64,000 bases of DNA from Thermohalobaculum sp963721105 (GTDB lineage: Bacteria; Pseudomonadota; Alphaproteobacteria; Rhodobacterales; Rhodobacteraceae): the NCBI GenBank assembly GCA_963721105.1, contig CAVRHY010000011.1, positions 620,001 to 684,000 of the forward strand, written 5' to 3'. This document shows, in pieces, positions 1-8,818 of the stretch. Position 1 is the first letter of the stretch; each line of letters begins with the position of its first letter. A program made the translations under genes and the position numbers. Under the pieces are notes generated by a model that saw only the letters and a program-made list of their open reading frames with translations, did no database searches and had not been told where the DNA came from.

Positions 1-155
1 AAGGCCCGGCGAGCCCGGCGCGTGCGGGGCTTCGTGCGAGGCTTCCTGCGCGAAAGCGGTCGCGTCGTCGTGTTCTGGTGTGCACCCGGTGCCCGGACGC
101 GGCCGCATCGCGCTCGGCTTTGTGGCGGCCGGCCGGCCGGGATCGCGGGAGGCGG

Positions 156-2705
156 CTACTCGGTCCCGCTTGGCACCAGCGTCATCACCCCGCGCGCCCC
201 GGCCATCGCGTCGGCGTCGTCCATGGACATCGGGATCATGTCGCCGCGCGCCCAGGGGCCCGCCAGGTGGTCGTACCAGCGCGAGAACGGGTGCCCGCTT
301 TGCCCGGTCGAGATGATCATCTGCGAGCGGTCGAGATCCGCGAAGTCGTAGACGACGCGCAGCCCGGCGGCGTGGACGTTCTGGAACGGCGTGTCTCCCC
401 GCCCGGTCGTGGCGCCGCGCAGCAGCGTCTCGTCGCCGCCCGAGGTCTCGTTGACGATGTTGAAGATCAGCCCGAGCGGGCCGAGATAGCCGAACGGCGT
501 GTGCCGCTGCACCGCGACATGCGCCTCGCCCCAGCGCCAGCCCTCGATGTTGCTGCCATAGTCGCGCGCCAGGTTGGCCAGGGCGTCGTCCAGCGCCAGG
601 CTGGCCATCTGCGCGCAGGTCTCCTTCTCGGGCGTCTTGTCGACGTCGCACCAGATGCTGGCGCCGTCGATGTCGCGGTAGACGCGCTCGACGAAGAGCG
701 GCCGCTCGCCCTCGAAGGTCTCGAACAGCGGTCCCAGCTCGTCGGCCGCCAGCCGCCGCGTCAGCGCCCGCATCCACTCCGAGAAGATCAGCGGCTCGGG
801 CCCGTGCTGGTCCATCTCGCCGTTCCAGGCGGCCAGCATCTCCAGTGCCCGGCGACGGCGCTCGTCGGCGATCTTGGGCGTGCCCTCGCGCCACCAGAGG
901 TCCTGGGCGATCAGCGGCAGGATCGATCGCGCCATCTCGCTGACCGCGTCGTTCTGCAGCGCGACGAAGCCGTCGCGCGAGTGGAAGGCGCGCGCCGTCA
1001 GCTCCTTGCGCAGCCGCTGGATGCGGTAGGGGGGCGCCCAGTCGAAGCTGAGGTTGTCGGGGAAGGGCGCGTCCGTCGTGCGGTTGTTGGCGTTCGCCAC
1101 CGCGCCCGAGGCCGGCCGGATGACACGCGGGTTCTCGGCGGCCGGGCGGATGCCCAGCCAGTCGTTCGCCGCGACCGCGCCCGAGGAGGGCACCCGCCCC
1201 TGGCTGAGGCTGTTCGCCTGGCGGCGGGGCAGGGCGCCCGCGACGACCATGCCGACGCCGTTCTCGTCGGCCAGCGTGATGTTCTGCGCCGGCGCGACGG
1301 CCTTTGCGCTGGCCGCGACAGCGTCCTCGACGGTGGTCGACTGCATCAGGTCGTGCATCGCCGTCATCGTCGTGTCGCCTTCGGCCAGCGCCGTCCAGGC
1401 GAGCGCCGCGACATGGCCCGCGGGGGTCACTGCCGAGGCGCCGAACTGGTCGCCGGTCAGCACCGGCCCGTGCCGCGTCGTCCGCACCACCCCCGTCTCG
1501 GGCAGGGCGCCGTCGACCTCGATGCGGATCGTGCGCTTTCCGAACGGCGCCCAGCTGCCGTCCGGCAGCCTGTACTCGTCCGGGTTCTGCGGGTTGACCT
1601 CCTCGATGTAGAGGTCCTGGTCGTCGATCGTCGCCGTCGTCAGCCCCCAGCCGAGCTTGTCGTTCCGCCCGATCACCACCGCCGGCACGCCGGGCAGCGT
1701 GCCGCCGATCGCGGCGACCGGGCCGCCCTCGACATCGGCGAGATACCAGAGGCTGGGCGCCGACAGCCAGAGATGCGGGTCGTTCGCCAGCAGCGGCTTG
1801 CCAGTCGCCGACCGGCTGCCGTCCACCGCCCAGGCGTCCGAGGCGCCGGCAAGCCCCGGCCTCGTCCCGGCGCCGAACGCCTGCAGGATCGGGTCGTCGG
1901 GGCGCGGTGCAAGCGCCGCCTGCACCGCCGGGGTGAGCGCCGCCAGCCTGTCCGGCGCGGGCGCCGTCCACCGGTCCGGGACCAGCGCGGCCCGGCCGGC
2001 CGGCGCCGGCGCGGCGATCCCGGGCCTGTCCGGCGCGATCTCGGCCGGCAGCGGGTATTCCGGCAGGATGTCGGCCGCGCGCTCGGGCGGCAGCGCCAGC
2101 AGCATGCGGGCGCGCCGCACCTCGTTGCGCGCGGCATCCGACAGCCGCAGCGCCATCATCTTCACGATCGCGAGCGAATCCGCGGGCGTCCAGGGCGACA
2201 GCTCGCCGCCGAAGACGAAGAACTCGGGCGCGCCGCGGCCCAGCGCGTCCTCGTTGACATGGCGGAGCCAGGCGTTGACGCCCTGCGCATACGCCTTCAG
2301 CGCCGCCTGCGTCTCGGGCGACTGCGCGTCGAAGGCGCGGCTCGCCAGCCCGTAGAGATCCAGCGTCTTGACCAGCCGGTCGATCTCGACCGTGCGGCTG
2401 CCCAGCAGCGTCGACAGCCGGCCCTGCGCGGCGCGCCGGTTCAGCTCCATCTGCCACAGCCGGTCCTGCGCGTGCACCAGCCCCAGCGCGTACCAGGCGT
2501 CGTGTTCCGATTCGGCGCGGATATGCGGCACCGCGTTGGCGTCGCGGACGATCCTGACCGGGCGGTCCAGCCCGGCGGCCGTCACCTCGCCCGACCAGTC
2601 GGGCAGCGAGCCGCTGACCAGATACCAGCCGAGCGCCACCGCGACCGCCAGCAGCACAAGCATGGCAACGAACAGCCGCAGCAGCCACTTCAACACGCCG
2701 TTCAT
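156..2705 (-). CDS. Penicillin acylase family protein (Ntn hydrolase)
   Basis: An 849-residue homologue of penicillin G acylase and acyl-homoserine-lactone acylases, which are amidases that self-cleave into two chains. Residues about 5-30 form one membrane anchor or uncleaved signal. The family's second-chain start is visible as GASDAWAVDGS, with Ser289 the predicted N-terminal nucleophile, followed by the usual GKPLLANDPHL. The first chain (about 45-285) has the family motif around LGLVHAQDRLWQMEL. The length fits the family. The natural substrate cannot be told from sequence: beta-lactam side chains, N-acyl-homoserine lactones or other acyl amides are all possible. It stands alone and runs towards the left edge. 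The first 155 bases of the window, downstream of its stop, show no gene I can support. Confidence 0.9.
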   Translation of the reverse strand: MNGVLKWLLRLFVAMLVLLAVAVALGWYLVSGSLPDWSGEVTAAGLDRPVRIVRDANAVPHIRAESEHDAWYALGLVHAQDRLWQMELNRRAAQGRLSTLLGSRTVEIDRLVKTLDLYGLASRAFDAQSPETQAALKAYAQGVNAWLRHVNEDALGRGAPEFFVFGGELSPWTPADSLAIVKMMALRLSDAARNEVRRARMLLALPPERAADILPEYPLPAEIAPDRPGIAAPAPAGRAALVPDRWTAPAPDRLAALTPAVQAALAPRPDDPILQAFGAGTRPGLAGASDAWAVDGSRSATGKPLLANDPHLWLSAPSLWYLADVEGGPVAAIGGTLPGVPAVVIGRNDKLGWGLTTATIDDQDLYIEEVNPQNPDEYRLPDGSWAPFGKRTIRIEVDGALPETGVVRTTRHGPVLTGDQFGASAVTPAGHVAALAWTALAEGDTTMTAMHDLMQSTTVEDAVAASAKAVAPAQNITLADENGVGMVVAGALPRRQANSLSQGRVPSSGAVAANDWLGIRPAAENPRVIRPASGAVANANNRTTDAPFPDNLSFDWAPPYRIQRLRKELTARAFHSRDGFVALQNDAVSEMARSILPLIAQDLWWREGTPKIADERRRRALEMLAAWNGEMDQHGPEPLIFSEWMRALTRRLAADELGPLFETFEGERPLFVERVYRDIDGASIWCDVDKTPEKETCAQMASLALDDALANLARDYGSNIEGWRWGEAHVAVQRHTPFGYLGPLGLIFNIVNETSGGDETLLRGATTGRGDTPFQNVHAAGLRVVYDFADLDRSQMIISTGQSGHPFSRWYDHLAGPWARGDMIPMSMDDADAMAGARGVMTLVPSGTE

Positions 2706-2852
2706 TCGCTGCCGGTCCTGCCCCGTCCGCCTGCCGCCCGCCTGGCGCCGTCCGTCTGGCGCGCCGGCCCTCCGGTCCCTGCCCCCTTGACCGTCCGGGC
2801 CTCATCGCAGATGCAGGGCAACGCTTCAATGCGGCAAGCTGGAGGGGATCGG

Positions 2853-3719
2853 ATGGCGAAGGTTGCATTCCTGGGACTCGGCGTGATGGGCTTTCCGATG
2901 GCCGGTCACCTGGCCGCGAAGGGTCACGAGGTCACCGTCTACAACCGCACGGCGGCGCGCGCGAAGGACTGGACGGGCAAGCACAAGGGCGCGGCGACCG
3001 ACACCCCGGCCGAGGCCGCGAAGGGCGCCGAGTTCGTCATGGCCTGCGTCGGCAACGACGACGACCTGCGCTCGGTGGTGCTGGGCGACACGGGCGCCTT
3101 CGCCGGCATGTCCAAGGGCGCGATCTTCGTCGACCACACGACCGCCTCGGCCAACGTCGCGCGCGAACTCTACGCGCTGGGCAAGGAAAACGGCATCGGC
3201 TTCGTTGACGCCCCCGTCTCGGGCGGTCAGGCGGGCGCCGAGAACGGCCAGCTCGCCATCATGTGCGGCGGCGACGCGGACGTCTTCGCGAAGGCCGAGC
3301 CGGTCATGCAGGCGTATGGCAAATCGGTCCGCCGCCTCGGCGAGGCCGGCGCCGGGCAGCTCACCAAGATGGTCAACCAGATCTGCATCGCGGGGCTGGT
3401 GCAGGGCCTGTCCGAGGGGCTGAACTTCGCCGTCAGGGCGGGGCTGGACGGCGAGCAGGTGATCGACGCGATCTCGGGCGGCGCCGCCGGGTCCTGGCAG
3501 ATGGTCAACCGCCACAAGACGATGCTTGCGGACCATTACGAGCACGGCTTTGCCATCGACTGGATGCGCAAGGATCTGGGCATGTGCCTGGACGAGGCGC
3601 GCCAGAACGGCGCCCGCCTGCCGGTCACGGCACTCGTCGACCAGTTCTACGGCGAGGTCCAGGACATGGGCGGTGGCCGCTGGGATACCTCGGCCCTGAT
3701 GAAGCGCCTGCAACGCTAA
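2853..3719 (+). CDS. 3-hydroxyisobutyrate dehydrogenase-like NAD(P)-dependent beta-hydroxyacid dehydrogenase
   Basis: A 288-residue member of the 3-hydroxyisobutyrate dehydrogenase / tartronate semialdehyde reductase family. The N-terminal Rossmann fold starts at once with GLGVMGFPMAGHLA. The substrate motif DAPVSGGQAGAENG is at about 120-133, and the catalytic lysine lies in GAGQLTKMVNQI at about residue 170. The ATG at 2853 follows GGAGGGG by 5 nt, so it is preferred over the long open frame upstream, which is antisense to the acylase gene. Which hydroxyacid it oxidises is not resolved. A valine-pathway role is possible because a 3-hydroxyisobutyryl-CoA hydrolase lies about 6 kb away, but the two are not in one operon. 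The amidoligase gene follows after 46 bp. Confidence 0.88.
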   Translation: MAKVAFLGLGVMGFPMAGHLAAKGHEVTVYNRTAARAKDWTGKHKGAATDTPAEAAKGAEFVMACVGNDDDLRSVVLGDTGAFAGMSKGAIFVDHTTASANVARELYALGKENGIGFVDAPVSGGQAGAENGQLAIMCGGDADVFAKAEPVMQAYGKSVRRLGEAGAGQLTKMVNQICIAGLVQGLSEGLNFAVRAGLDGEQVIDAISGGAAGSWQMVNRHKTMLADHYEHGFAIDWMRKDLGMCLDEARQNGARLPVTALVDQFYGEVQDMGGGRWDTSALMKRLQR

Positions 3720-3765
3720 CCGGTGCAGGCCGTTTCCGTCCGGCCACAGGACAGGAGGCGGCACC

Positions 3766-4761
3766 ATGAATGACATTGCGAGCGAAACGGGGCGGGCGAG
3801 CCAGGCGGACCGGGCGGAGCGCCGCTGCGGCGTCGAGATCGAGTTCTCGGGCCTTGACGCGCACGCGGCCGCGCGCGTGATCGCCGGGGCGATCGGCGGC
3901 ACGGTCGAGGACACCGGCCGGCACACGGCCGAGGTGCGCGGCAGCGCCATCGGCGATGTCGGGGTCGAGCTCGACACCCGCTATGCCAAGCCGGCCAGCG
4001 ACCCCGGCATCATCGACGGGGTGCTGGACGCGCTGCACCTGCGCGACGATGCCGCCGAGCTGTTGGCCGACGTCCTGCCCGTGCCGGTCGAGATGGTCAC
4101 GCCGCCGCTGACGCGCGGCCAGTTCGACGGTCTCGACCGCGCCATCGGGGCGCTGCGCGAGGCCGGCTCGCAGGATACCAAGGCCGGCACGCTCTTCGCC
4201 TTCGGCCTGCACCTGAACCTCGAGCACACCGGAGATGTCGCCCGCGCCTTTCGCATCGCCGCGGTCTACGCCTTCGCCGAGCCGTACCTGCGCTTTCGCA
4301 CGCCGCCCGACAACGCGCGGCGCGTGACGCCCTTTGTCGATCCCTATCCGGACGCCTACGTGCTGGCGCTGGCGCGCGCCTTCAAGCCCGAGGAGGGCAA
4401 GGACGCGCCGGGGATGGAGCTCGGCGCTTTCATCGATCTTTACGCCTATCACAACCCCGACCGGAACCGAGGGCTCGACATGTGGCCGCTGCTCGGCCAT
4501 CTCGACCCGGCGCTGGCCGAGGAGGAGTACGGCGCGCCGATCAAGAACGCGCGGCCGGCCTTCCACTATCGCCTGCCGGACAGCCTTGTCAGCGTCGAGG
4601 GCTGGAGCCCGCGCGCCGATCTCGACCGCTGGGAGGCGATCGAGCGCGCGGCCGACGACCCGGCCGCCTTCGAGCGCCTGCGGGCGGCCGCCGAGGACTA
4701 CGAGTCCAGCTGCATCTCGCGGCAGGAGTTCTTCGACGCCGCCGAAAGCGTGCTGGGGTGA
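3766..4761 (+). CDS. Amidoligase family protein (COOH-NH2 ligase, GCS-like fold)
   Basis: A 331-residue protein of the amidoligase family (PF12224 type), distant relatives of glutamate-cysteine ligase predicted to join a carboxylate to an amine using ATP. Visible marks are CGVEIEF near residue 22 (metal/glutamate-binding strand) and FGLHLNLEH near 146 (the His-x-Asn pair of the core). The stop overlaps the start of the GATase-like gene as GTGA, which implies translational coupling. Comparative genomics has noted this pair (amidoligase plus class-I glutamine-amidotransferase fold) as a conserved but uncharacterised system, proposed to make and break a gamma-glutamyl-type or peptide amide bond. 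Family membership is secure. The substrate is unknown. Confidence 0.85.
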   Translation: MNDIASETGRASQADRAERRCGVEIEFSGLDAHAAARVIAGAIGGTVEDTGRHTAEVRGSAIGDVGVELDTRYAKPASDPGIIDGVLDALHLRDDAAELLADVLPVPVEMVTPPLTRGQFDGLDRAIGALREAGSQDTKAGTLFAFGLHLNLEHTGDVARAFRIAAVYAFAEPYLRFRTPPDNARRVTPFVDPYPDAYVLALARAFKPEEGKDAPGMELGAFIDLYAYHNPDRNRGLDMWPLLGHLDPALAEEEYGAPIKNARPAFHYRLPDSLVSVEGWSPRADLDRWEAIERAADDPAAFERLRAAAEDYESSCISRQEFFDAAESVLG

Positions 4762-5486
4762 GCCGGCGCCCCAAGATCGCCGTCACCGTCTCGGCCAGCA
4801 CCGGCTGGCGCGTCTTCCCGTTCTTCCAGCTCGCGCTCTGGCGGGCGGGCGGGCGGGCCGTGCGCTTCCAGACCGGGCGCGACCGGCTGACGCTGGACGG
4901 TCTGGACGGGCTGATCATCGGTGGCGGCGACGATCTGTCGGTCGAGCTCTATGGCGGGCGCATCGTGCCCGAATCGGTCTTCGACAGGGAGCGCGACGCG
5001 CTGGAGATGTCGCTGCTGGCCCAGGCCGAGGAGCGCCGACTGCCGATCCTGGGCGTCTGCCGTGGCTCGCAGCTCATCAACGTGGTGCGCGGCGGCAATC
5101 TGCACCAGGACATCTTCGCCATCTACCCGGACGCGAAGCGGCTGCACACCCCGCTGCCGCGCAAGACAATCCGCATCAAGCCGGGCAGCCGACTGGCCGC
5201 CGTCCAGGGCACCGAGCCCAGCAAGGTCAACGCGCTGCACACGCAGTCCGTTGACCGGCTGGGCACCGACCTCTGCGCCGTCGCCTGGGACGAGGCGAAC
5301 GTCATCCAGGCGATCGAATCCGAGCGCGCCCGCTTCGTGCTGGGCGTCCAGTGGCATCCGGAATACCTGGTGTTCTCGCGCCGCGACCAGCGCCTGTTCC
5401 GCGCGCTCGTCAAGGCCGCGCTGGAAGGCCGCGACGCCCCCTGGCCCTCGGGCGGCGGCGAGGCGGCGGGCGACCCGTTGGCGTAG
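4758..5486 (+). CDS. Gamma-glutamyl-gamma-aminobutyrate hydrolase family / class-I GATase-like protein (peptidase C26)
   Basis: A 242-residue protein of the glutamine amidotransferase class-I fold that hydrolyses gamma-glutamyl amides. The nucleophile elbow is GVCRGSQLINV (Cys about 97). The His/Glu of the triad lie in VQWHPEY near residue 197. The GTG start at 4758 overlaps the TGA of the amidoligase (GTGA); a longer frame upstream is only a shadow. No glutaminase-channel partner is fused, so it probably acts as a stand-alone hydrolase or recycles the amidoligase product. It ends the three-gene operon. About 100 bp follow before the convergent symporter gene. Confidence 0.88.
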   Translation: MSRRPKIAVTVSASTGWRVFPFFQLALWRAGGRAVRFQTGRDRLTLDGLDGLIIGGGDDLSVELYGGRIVPESVFDRERDALEMSLLAQAEERRLPILGVCRGSQLINVVRGGNLHQDIFAIYPDAKRLHTPLPRKTIRIKPGSRLAAVQGTEPSKVNALHTQSVDRLGTDLCAVAWDEANVIQAIESERARFVLGVQWHPEYLVFSRRDQRLFRALVKAALEGRDAPWPSGGGEAAGDPLA

Positions 5487-5587
5487 GCGCGCTCGATCGC
5501 CGCCCCGGGCAGGCGGCGGTCAGCAGCGGTCGGACCACCGGCCCCGGTGCAGACGGGCCGAGCCTGCGCCATTGCCAGCGCCCCGGC

Positions 5588-7024
5588 TCAGGGCGTCGCG
5601 GTGAAAGCCTCCGCCAACTCCGCGCCGTCCGACTGAGCGCCGTCCGCCGACTGAGCGCCCTGCGTCGAGTCCCCGCCATCCGCCGGGGCCTGCTCGGACT
5701 GGGCCGACTGCCCCCGTGCCTGCAGCACCCGGCACGCCGCCAGGTCGCCCGTCACGTTCACGGCCGTGCGCGCCATGTCCAGGATGCGGTCGACGCCCAG
5801 GATCAGCGGCAGCCCGACCAGCGGCACGCCGAAGCTGGCCGCCGTCGCCGAGAGGATGGCGATCGACGCCCCCGGCGCCGCCGGCGCGCCGATCGACGCC
5901 CCGGTCAGCGTGATCATCATCAGCACGAGGTCGCCGACCGGCATGTAGGTCCCGGCCGACTGCGCCAGGAAGACGATCGCCGCCGACTGGTAGAGCGCCG
6001 TCCCCGCCATGTTGACCGTCGAGGCGAGCGGCACCACGGCGCCCGCGATGGCTGGCGAGACCCCCAGCTGCTCGATCGCGGTCTTCATCGTCAGCGGCAT
6101 CACCGCTGCCGAGCTGGACGTCGAGAAGGCCAGCAGCTGCACTGGCCAGACCGCCCTGGCGAAGGCCCAGGGCGACTGCCGCCCGGCCACCAGCACGATA
6201 ACGAGATACATCACCAGCAGCAGCGCCAGCCCGGCCAGAACCACCGCGCAATAGACGCCAAGGTCGACCAGCGTCCGCAGCCCGTTCGTCATCACGGTGT
6301 TGGCGATCAGCCCGAACACCGCCACCGGCGCGAACAGCATGGCGTATCGGATCACGGTCATCGAGACCTCGAGCACCGCCTGCGCCAGCGCCACGATCGG
6401 CCGCGTCAGCTCCTTCCTGTCGGCGTTGACCACCGCGATGCCGATGAAGACGGCGAAGATGACGACGGCCAGCACGTCCCGCTCCAGCAGCGCCTGCGTG
6501 ATGTTCTGCGGGATCAGTCGCGTCAGCAGGGCCGGCAGCTCGCGTGTCATCTCCTCCAATGCTGCGGTCAGGTCGGGCGCCGACCCGTCGGGCACGCTGC
6601 CCGGCGGCGGCAGCGCCGGCTGCGGGTGGCCGATGGCGCTGCCCGGCCGGATCGCCTTGGCCAGCACGATCCCGAGGCCCGCCGCCGCCAGCGTCGTCGT
6701 GACCACGAAGACGCCGAGTCTCAGGCCGACCGACTTCAGCGCATCGCCGCCGCCCGTGCCGGCGATGCCCAGCACGATCGAGCTGGACGCCAGCGGCACG
6801 ATCACCATGCCGATCAGCGCCAGGAAGAGCTGGCCTGGCAGCGCCAGCCAGGCGCCCAGCAGATCGGCCGCCTCGCGCCCGACCAGCCCGGCATCCGGGC
6901 CCAGCGCCACCCCCAGCGCCGAGCCGGTCCCGATCGCGATCAGCACCTGCAGCCACAGCCGCGTGCGCACCAGCAGCCCGAGGCGCCGGACGAGGCTGTC
7001 GTGGATGTAGCGGGGACGGACCAT
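5588..7024 (-). CDS. Dicarboxylate/amino acid:cation symporter (DAACS family)
   Basis: A 478-residue inner-membrane symporter of the glutamate/C4-dicarboxylate family (GltP/DctA/SdcS type). The helical-hairpin serine motif is FSTSSSAAVMP at about residue 290. The substrate and ion motif appears as STVNMAGTALYQSAA near 328, where the usual NMDGT is NMAGT. About eight hydrophobic segments are visible, with a Pro/Asp-rich loop at about 145-165. The C-terminal 45 residues are a repetitive Ala/Gln/Ser/Asp-rich tail. The D-to-A change in NMDGT may alter ion or substrate preference compared with GltP. A candidate FNR/FixK box lies about 100 bp upstream of its ATG. Confidence 0.9.
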   Translation of the reverse strand: MVRPRYIHDSLVRRLGLLVRTRLWLQVLIAIGTGSALGVALGPDAGLVGREAADLLGAWLALPGQLFLALIGMVIVPLASSSIVLGIAGTGGGDALKSVGLRLGVFVVTTTLAAAGLGIVLAKAIRPGSAIGHPQPALPPPGSVPDGSAPDLTAALEEMTRELPALLTRLIPQNITQALLERDVLAVVIFAVFIGIAVVNADRKELTRPIVALAQAVLEVSMTVIRYAMLFAPVAVFGLIANTVMTNGLRTLVDLGVYCAVVLAGLALLLVMYLVIVLVAGRQSPWAFARAVWPVQLLAFSTSSSAAVMPLTMKTAIEQLGVSPAIAGAVVPLASTVNMAGTALYQSAAIVFLAQSAGTYMPVGDLVLMMITLTGASIGAPAAPGASIAILSATAASFGVPLVGLPLILGVDRILDMARTAVNVTGDLAACRVLQARGQSAQSEQAPADGGDSTQGAQSADGAQSDGAELAEAFTATP

Positions 7025-7117
7025 GCGGGCGGCTCTTTGTTTCTGCGGCGGCCAACCCCGCCGGACGGCCGCCAGCCGGAGCCGGCGCCCGCCTAGCGTA
7101 GCCGACCGGGCGGCACA

Positions 7118-7131
7118 CTGATCCAGATCAA
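7118..7131 (-). promoter_or_regulatory. Candidate FNR/FixK-family operator upstream of the dicarboxylate symporter
   Basis: The minus-strand 14-mer TTGATCTGGATCAG matches the FNR/Anr/FixK consensus TTGAT-N4-ATCAA at nine of ten conserved positions. It is centred about 100 bp before the symporter start at 7024, in the short gap after hisC. This placement suits activation of the symporter in low oxygen. Whether it works depends on a real promoter about 40 bp downstream, which I cannot pin down. Confidence 0.5.
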
Positions 7132-7169
7132 CGCGGAGCGGGATCTCCGCGCCGACGCCGCCTCGGAAA

Positions 7170-8275
7170 TCACCCGGACGCGGCGGCGATCGCCTGCGGC
7201 AGCGCCTCGGTCAGAAGCGCCAGGTCGGCCTCGGTGCCGGCGCTGACGCGAATGCAGCGGTCCAGCGGCGCGGGTCCAGGCATGCGCACGAACAGGTCGC
7301 GCGCCAGCAGTTCGCGCAGCACCGCGCGGGCGAAATCGCCGTCACGCCCGCAGTCGATCGCGACGAAGTTCGTCGCCGAGGGCAGCACCGACAGCCCGTT
7401 CGCCATCGCGATCTCGCCGATCCGTTCGCGCGCCCGCGCCACGTCGGCGACGACGCCGGCCAGGTGCGCGCGGTCGCCCAGCGCCGCCAGCGCCGCCTCC
7501 TGCGCGATCCGGCTGACGCCGAAATGGTTGCGCACGCGGTCGAAGCCCGCCGCGATCTCGGGATGCGTCACCGCATAGCCGACGCGCAGTCCGGCCAGCC
7601 CGTAAGCCTTGGAGAACGTCCGGAACCGGATGACCCGCGGGTCATCCACGTCCCACGGCATCGCGGTGCCGTCCGGCGCGAACTCGATATAGGCCTCGTC
7701 GAGGCACAGCAGCGTGCCCTCGGGCAGCGCGTCCAGCAGCGCCGAGATCCGCTCGGGGCCATGCCACGACCCCATCGGGTTGTCCGGGATTCGCAAGGAA
7801 GACCAGCTTGGGCGCGATGCTCGCGCGCCGCCGCGGCCAGCCCGTCCGGGTCCTCGGCGTCGTCGCGATAGGGCACCGTCACCAGACGCCCGCCATAGCC
7901 CGCGACGTGGTAGTTGAAGGTCGGATAGGCGCCGAGCGAGGTCACGACCGCGTCGCCCGGCTCGACGAACAGCCGCACGGTCCAGCCGAACAGCCCGTCG
8001 ATGCCCTCGCCGATGACCAGCGACTCGGGCGGCACGCCGTGGTGCGCCGCCAGCGCCTGGCGCAGGTCGTGGATGTTCGGGTCGCAGTACATCCACTGCT
8101 CGGGCGCCGCGCGCCGCATCGCCTCGACGGCGGCGGGCGAGGGGCCGAACACGCTCTCGTTCGCGCCGATCCGCGCCCGGAAGGGCCGGCCGCGCGCGCG
8201 CTCCTGGTGCTCGGGCCCGACGAAGGGGACGGTGGCCGGCAGGCCGTCGACGATACGGGTGAAACGGGGTTGCAT
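7170..8275 (-). CDS. hisC: Histidinol-phosphate aminotransferase (frameshifted in this sequence)
   Basis: A PLP-dependent class I/II aminotransferase that converts imidazole-acetol phosphate and glutamate to histidinol phosphate; about 367 residues after correction. The start MQPRFTR at 8275 opens a frame carrying ARIGANESVFGPSP. The frame is lost near 7811 and resumes as PDNPMGSW, DEAYIEFAPDG and the PLP-lysine segment FRTFSKAYGLAGLRVGYA. One surplus base in the GGG at 7810-7812 and one in the GGG at 7786-7788 (plus strand) would restore HRAKLVFLANPDNP, the expected family sequence. No other damage is seen, so this is more likely sequence error than gene decay. A broad-specificity aromatic aminotransferase of the same family is the alternative. 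Confidence 0.85.
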
Positions 8276-8433
8276 GGGCGCGGGTGTTAGACGGCTCCGA
8301 TCCGCCTGCCAAGCGCCTTTGCGCTGGACCCGCGGTGCCGCCCGGCGCAGGTTTCGGCGGCGTTCCCGCCATGGTAGAATTGCCGCGCGTTGAGGAAGGA
8401 TTCATCGGGCGTCCTGGCCAAGGAGAACACCCG

Positions 8434-8805
8434 ATGCGACCGCTCGCTCTGATCCCACTCGCTCTCTCGCTGCTGCTGCCCGCCTGCGAGATGCAGGAAC
8501 CGATGTCCGAACCGGCCGCCCCGACCGACGTGCAGAGCGCCTATGTCGGCTCGCTCGTCGAGCTCGGGCGCAGCGCCGTCGTCTTCGCAAATGGCGACAT
8601 CATCCTGGCCGACAGCCCGCGCCTCCCCGGCGACGCGCTCGCCGGCCGCATCTGTGCGCTGACTGCCTGCGATCCGACTGGCGCCATCGCCGACCGGGCG
8701 GTAACGATCCCGGATGGCGGCTCTTATGCCGGGCACGAGCGCCAGGCCGGCGGCGCCTGCGTCCGCGTCAACTACGACTGCGTGAACGGAACGCTGGTGC
8801 CCTGA
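8434..8805 (+). CDS. Small predicted lipoprotein, function unknown
   Basis: A 123-residue protein with a lipoprotein signal: MRPLALIPLALSLLLPAC, with lipobox LPAC and the acylated Cys at about 18. The mature part has four further cysteines (CALTAC, and C..NYDC near the end), likely paired as disulfides in the periplasm. The start ATG follows AAGGAGA by 7 nt. I do not recognise the family. It is followed after 13 bp by the convergent hemB gene. Confidence 0.7.
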   Translation: MRPLALIPLALSLLLPACEMQEPMSEPAAPTDVQSAYVGSLVELGRSAVVFANGDIILADSPRLPGDALAGRICALTACDPTGAIADRAVTIPDGGSYAGHERQAGGACVRVNYDCVNGTLVP

Positions 8806-8818
8806 TCGGGGCGGCGCC

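Noticed and set aside
78..2852. Plus-strand open frame of about 920 codons running into the hydroxyacid dehydrogenase
   Set aside because: It lies antisense to the penicillin acylase gene and translates to Arg/Gln/Val/Asp-rich protein typical of GC-rich shadows. The real gene starts at 2853 with its own ribosome site.
5351..7096. Plus-strand frame of 581 codons rich in Arg, Gln, His and Asp
   Set aside because: Antisense shadow of the dicarboxylate symporter; no ribosome site or domain.
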